Shown here piece by piece: positions 62,078 to 64,000 of a DNA stretch of 64,000 bases (the stretch's first letter is position 1; the number at the start of each line of letters is the position of its first letter). Under the pieces are notes generated by a model, which saw only the letters and a program-made list of their open reading frames with translations, did no database searches and had not been told where the DNA came from. The DNA is taken from assembly GCA_910586545.1 (NCBI GenBank), contig CAJUIQ010000007.1, positions 7,147-71,146 of the forward strand, written 5' to 3'. The position numbers and the translations under genes are program-made. Source of the stretch: an uncultured Eubacteriales bacterium. Lineage in GTDB: Bacteria; Bacillota; Clostridia; Oscillospirales; CAG-272.

Positions 62078-62149
62078 GAAAAAATCCCAATGTCCTACGC
62101 TTTTTTTATATGGACCACAGTTTGGAAAGGCAATTGCCAAAATAGACTT

Positions 62150-62845
62150 CTATAAAAAGAATTTGCGCTCCAAATACCCACGCAGACGGGAACTGGAAGC
62201 GATAACAAGCAGCAAAATTCCAAGGAGAGCAAACACAACTAAGGGATAAACAGACCACACCAGCCCCCGACCAAGGGAAAAAGTATACTGCATAAGCAGT
62301 TCTATCCCCACAAGAGATACTCCAAGGAGTATAAAGGCGCCTCCAAGAATCCACAGCAGTCCGCTGCGAAAATACTGATACAAAATAAGAAATGCGCATG
62401 TTATTGCCGCGAGCATGAGCACTGTAGGCATTGCAAAGGAAAGAAACCAGGAACCGCCGACAGCTGTATTGATATACCATAAAAGCAGCAGGACAGCAGA
62501 AAAATCTACCGCAGCAAATACCGCCGGAACGCGCCGGCGAAACCACAACGGAAATACAAAAAACAAGTATCCCACGCCAAGCCCGCCAATAGCATATCCC
62601 GACCAGATGATGGCGTGATTTTGAGACAAATCGCATACCAGCATCAACGCCGCGGCAAGGGAGAAAAGGATAGACAGGATAAAAAGTACCCCGTTTCGGT
62701 TTAGATCTTTATAAATCACTTTGTCTTTGGGATACGGCGCAGGGGCATCCGGATGGATAAAATCCGGGTGCACTACTTTTGTTTTACAAAGCGGACAACA
62801 TGTTTCATGCTCGGCAAGCTCCACGCCGCAGCGTATACAATACAT
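62150..62845 (-). CDS. DUF6320 membrane protein with N-terminal zinc ribbon
   Basis: The 231-residue protein starts with a zinc ribbon (YCIRCGVELA and CCPLCKTKVV), then about six membrane helices over residues 60-215. It matches the DUF6320 family, which I recall next to condensation/acyltransferase-type genes, as here. The role is unknown. AGGAGG precedes ATG 62845; the gap to the upstream gene is 20 nt. Confidence 0.8.
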   Translation of the reverse strand: MYCIRCGVELAEHETCCPLCKTKVVHPDFIHPDAPAPYPKDKVIYKDLNRNGVLFILSILFSLAAALMLVCDLSQNHAIIWSGYAIGGLGVGYLFFVFPLWFRRRVPAVFAAVDFSAVLLLLWYINTAVGGSWFLSFAMPTVLMLAAITCAFLILYQYFRSGLLWILGGAFILLGVSLVGIELLMQYTFSLGRGLVWSVYPLVVFALLGILLLVIASSSRLRGYLERKFFL

Positions 62846-62865
62846 TTGTTCTAGCCTCCTATCCT

Positions 62866-64000
62866 TTATCGTTGATTGCTTTCTACCTTCGCATGGATAT
62901 CCAATGCACGCAGAGCTTCCCAAAAATGCCTTTCCAAAATAGGTTCTTTTATATTTCGAATGATATTCACCTGCAGCGTGCCGTCATACGTGATTGCCGC
63001 CACATTATACGGCGTGGTAGACTGCACTCCCAGTACAAAATCCATTCTGGAAACATAATTTCCCATGGGAACCGGCAGGCGTGCAATTCCAAGATTGGAA
63101 AACGTGAAGCAGGATTTTCTTTCGCCAACAAGGAGAAAGCCCAGTTTTAAAAACAGATTTTTTATAAATAACGGCGTAGCCTTGATTAAAAGATGTCTTT
63201 CTATATTTACATTTGCCGAAATTCGCATTTGCATTTGTTTTGGGGTAATCATCAGCTGCATTTGGTGATAGACATTCTGACACAACTCGTCAAAAGTATA
63301 TGTCCCCAACCGCGCGTCTACCCCCGGCGTTACATACAGCACAAAATTTCGCAGCGTCTCGCTGGGGAATAAATTTCGCAAATTTACCGGCAGCAATATT
63401 TTTACCGCTTTTCTCCTTAGGGGATTTTCTACTATCTTTTCCTGGACAGCCATAGTCGCCTGGATCATAACCGCTGTCAGAAAAGCGGTGACGGTAACGC
63501 CGCGCTTTTTTGCCTGAGCGGCAAGAGAAGCTGCGTCTATCATAAAAGTGGTGTTGGTACAGAACCCATCCTTTTCTAAAGATCCCGTAAAATGAAAGGC
63601 ATTGGCTTCGCGTCGGCTGGCGCCAATTTTTCCGCCATATTGCAGAAAGCTGTCCGTCATTTCACTTTCTCGCGGTGTTTCTAATCTATCCAGAATGCCG
63701 TTTCCATAGGGAATGACAACACCGTATTTCTGCTTTAAATACTCAGCTACCAGTGATTTCAGAAAAACAAGACCGCCATTTCCATCGGTGATCGCATGAA
63801 AAAATTCTACGGATATACGCTTGTCGTATAAAATCACCCGGAATGCACATTTTTGAATATCGTCAAAGGGGGTATGCACCAGTGGATAAGCATATTCTGT
63901 ATGAATTTTCGGAGCGGACGGAATCTCCTCCAGGTAGTACCAAAACAATCCCCGGCGGATACGAACAGCAATCGTTGGAAACCGGCGAACAGTAACGTCC
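62866..64000 (-). CDS. Condensation/alcohol acetyltransferase-like protein (5' end outside window)
   Basis: The frame is open to the right edge, so the N-terminus is missing. The acyltransferase motif HAITDG (HxxxDG) is present about 70 residues into the visible part, with LPVNLRNLFPS and SNLG-type segments seen in this CoA-dependent acyltransferase/condensation superfamily. The product may acylate an alcohol or amine. It pairs with the DUF6320 gene. Confidence 0.75.
   Translation of the reverse strand, partial: DVTVRRFPTIAVRIRRGLFWYYLEEIPSAPKIHTEYAYPLVHTPFDDIQKCAFRVILYDKRISVEFFHAITDGNGGLVFLKSLVAEYLKQKYGVVIPYGNGILDRLETPRESEMTDSFLQYGGKIGASRREANAFHFTGSLEKDGFCTNTTFMIDAASLAAQAKKRGVTVTAFLTAVMIQATMAVQEKIVENPLRRKAVKILLPVNLRNLFPSETLRNFVLYVTPGVDARLGTYTFDELCQNVYHQMQLMITPKQMQMRISANVNIERHLLIKATPLFIKNLFLKLGFLLVGERKSCFTFSNLGIARLPVPMGNYVSRMDFVLGVQSTTPYNVAAITYDGTLQVNIIRNIKEPILERHFWEALRALDIHAKVESNQR

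Noticed and set aside
1..64000. CRISPR arrays, insertion sequences and prophage genes
   Set aside because: No spaced direct repeats and no transposase, integrase or phage structural genes were seen.

Overview
The window looks like a chromosomal segment of an anaerobic, low-to-mid GC Clostridia-type Bacillota, probably an uncultured gut or biomass-associated lineage. Reasons: class III (anaerobic) ribonucleotide reductase, pyruvate formate-lyase with its activase behind a ZTP riboswitch, a clostridial-type ferredoxin, KtrAB potassium uptake, a rimP-nusA-rnpM-ylxQ-infB operon, GGAGG ribosome binding sites and many near-consensus TTGACA-17-TATAAT promoters. The lineage is inferred; no 16S rRNA is present. 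No phage, insertion sequence, CRISPR array or integrase was seen.

Layout. 1-7.2 kb: a partial gene end, a DUF6472 protein, a flavin reductase-like protein, a polysaccharide deacetylase, then the translation/transcription operon rimP-nusA-rnpM-ylxQ-infB, which ends after infB. 7.2-13.2 kb: gpmI with a GH123-like DUF4091 protein (minus strand), a YitT transporter-like protein, RNase P RNA (rnpB) and an SGNH esterase. 13.2-18.8 kb: a minus-strand nrdD-trxB-HAD operon whose upstream region carries several NrdR-box-like sites, and a secreted cohesin/dockerin protein. 18.8-25.3 kb: asd, an alpha/beta hydrolase, a PHP phosphoesterase, a GH127 beta-L-arabinofuranosidase, a patatin phospholipase, a cupin and tRNA-Gln. 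25.4-33.7 kb: a perfect-consensus promoter with a 220-nt structured leader before rsmE, then a CdaR/PucR regulator, ftsE-ftsX, an EnvC-like M23 peptidase, an S41 protease, greA and a membrane protein.

33.7-41.3 kb: an RpiB-family isomerase, a three-gene ABC/DUF1854/ABC exporter-like cassette, an ECF S component and a BNR sialidase-like protein. 41.4-45 kb: tRNA-Thr and tRNA-Tyr, an NPCBM protein, two AT-richer unknown genes, a Cys/Arg-rich small protein and a ferredoxin. 45-50.1 kb: GH172 (DUF2961), ZTP riboswitch, pflB, pflA. 50.1-56.4 kb: a lipoprotein, ferritin, a ktrB-ktrA-crp operon, an MFS permease, a small membrane protein and tRNA-Ser. 56.5-64 kb: a helical protein, DUF5662, an AEC transporter, a frameshifted DUF6259 glycosidase-like gene, a GH109-like oxidoreductase, and a DUF6320/condensation-domain pair that runs off the right edge.

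Common threads are carbohydrate turnover by many glycosidase-family proteins without signal peptides (suggesting uptake of oligosaccharides and hydrolysis inside the cell), anaerobic radical chemistry (NrdD, PFL), and house-keeping transcription, translation and division genes. The points most worth following up are the ZTP aptamer with an inserted hairpin, the NrdD-glutaredoxin fusion beside a thioredoxin reductase that lacks the NADPH motif, the NrdR-box array, the structured rsmE leader, the DUF1854 ABC cassette and the Cys/Arg-rich protein.
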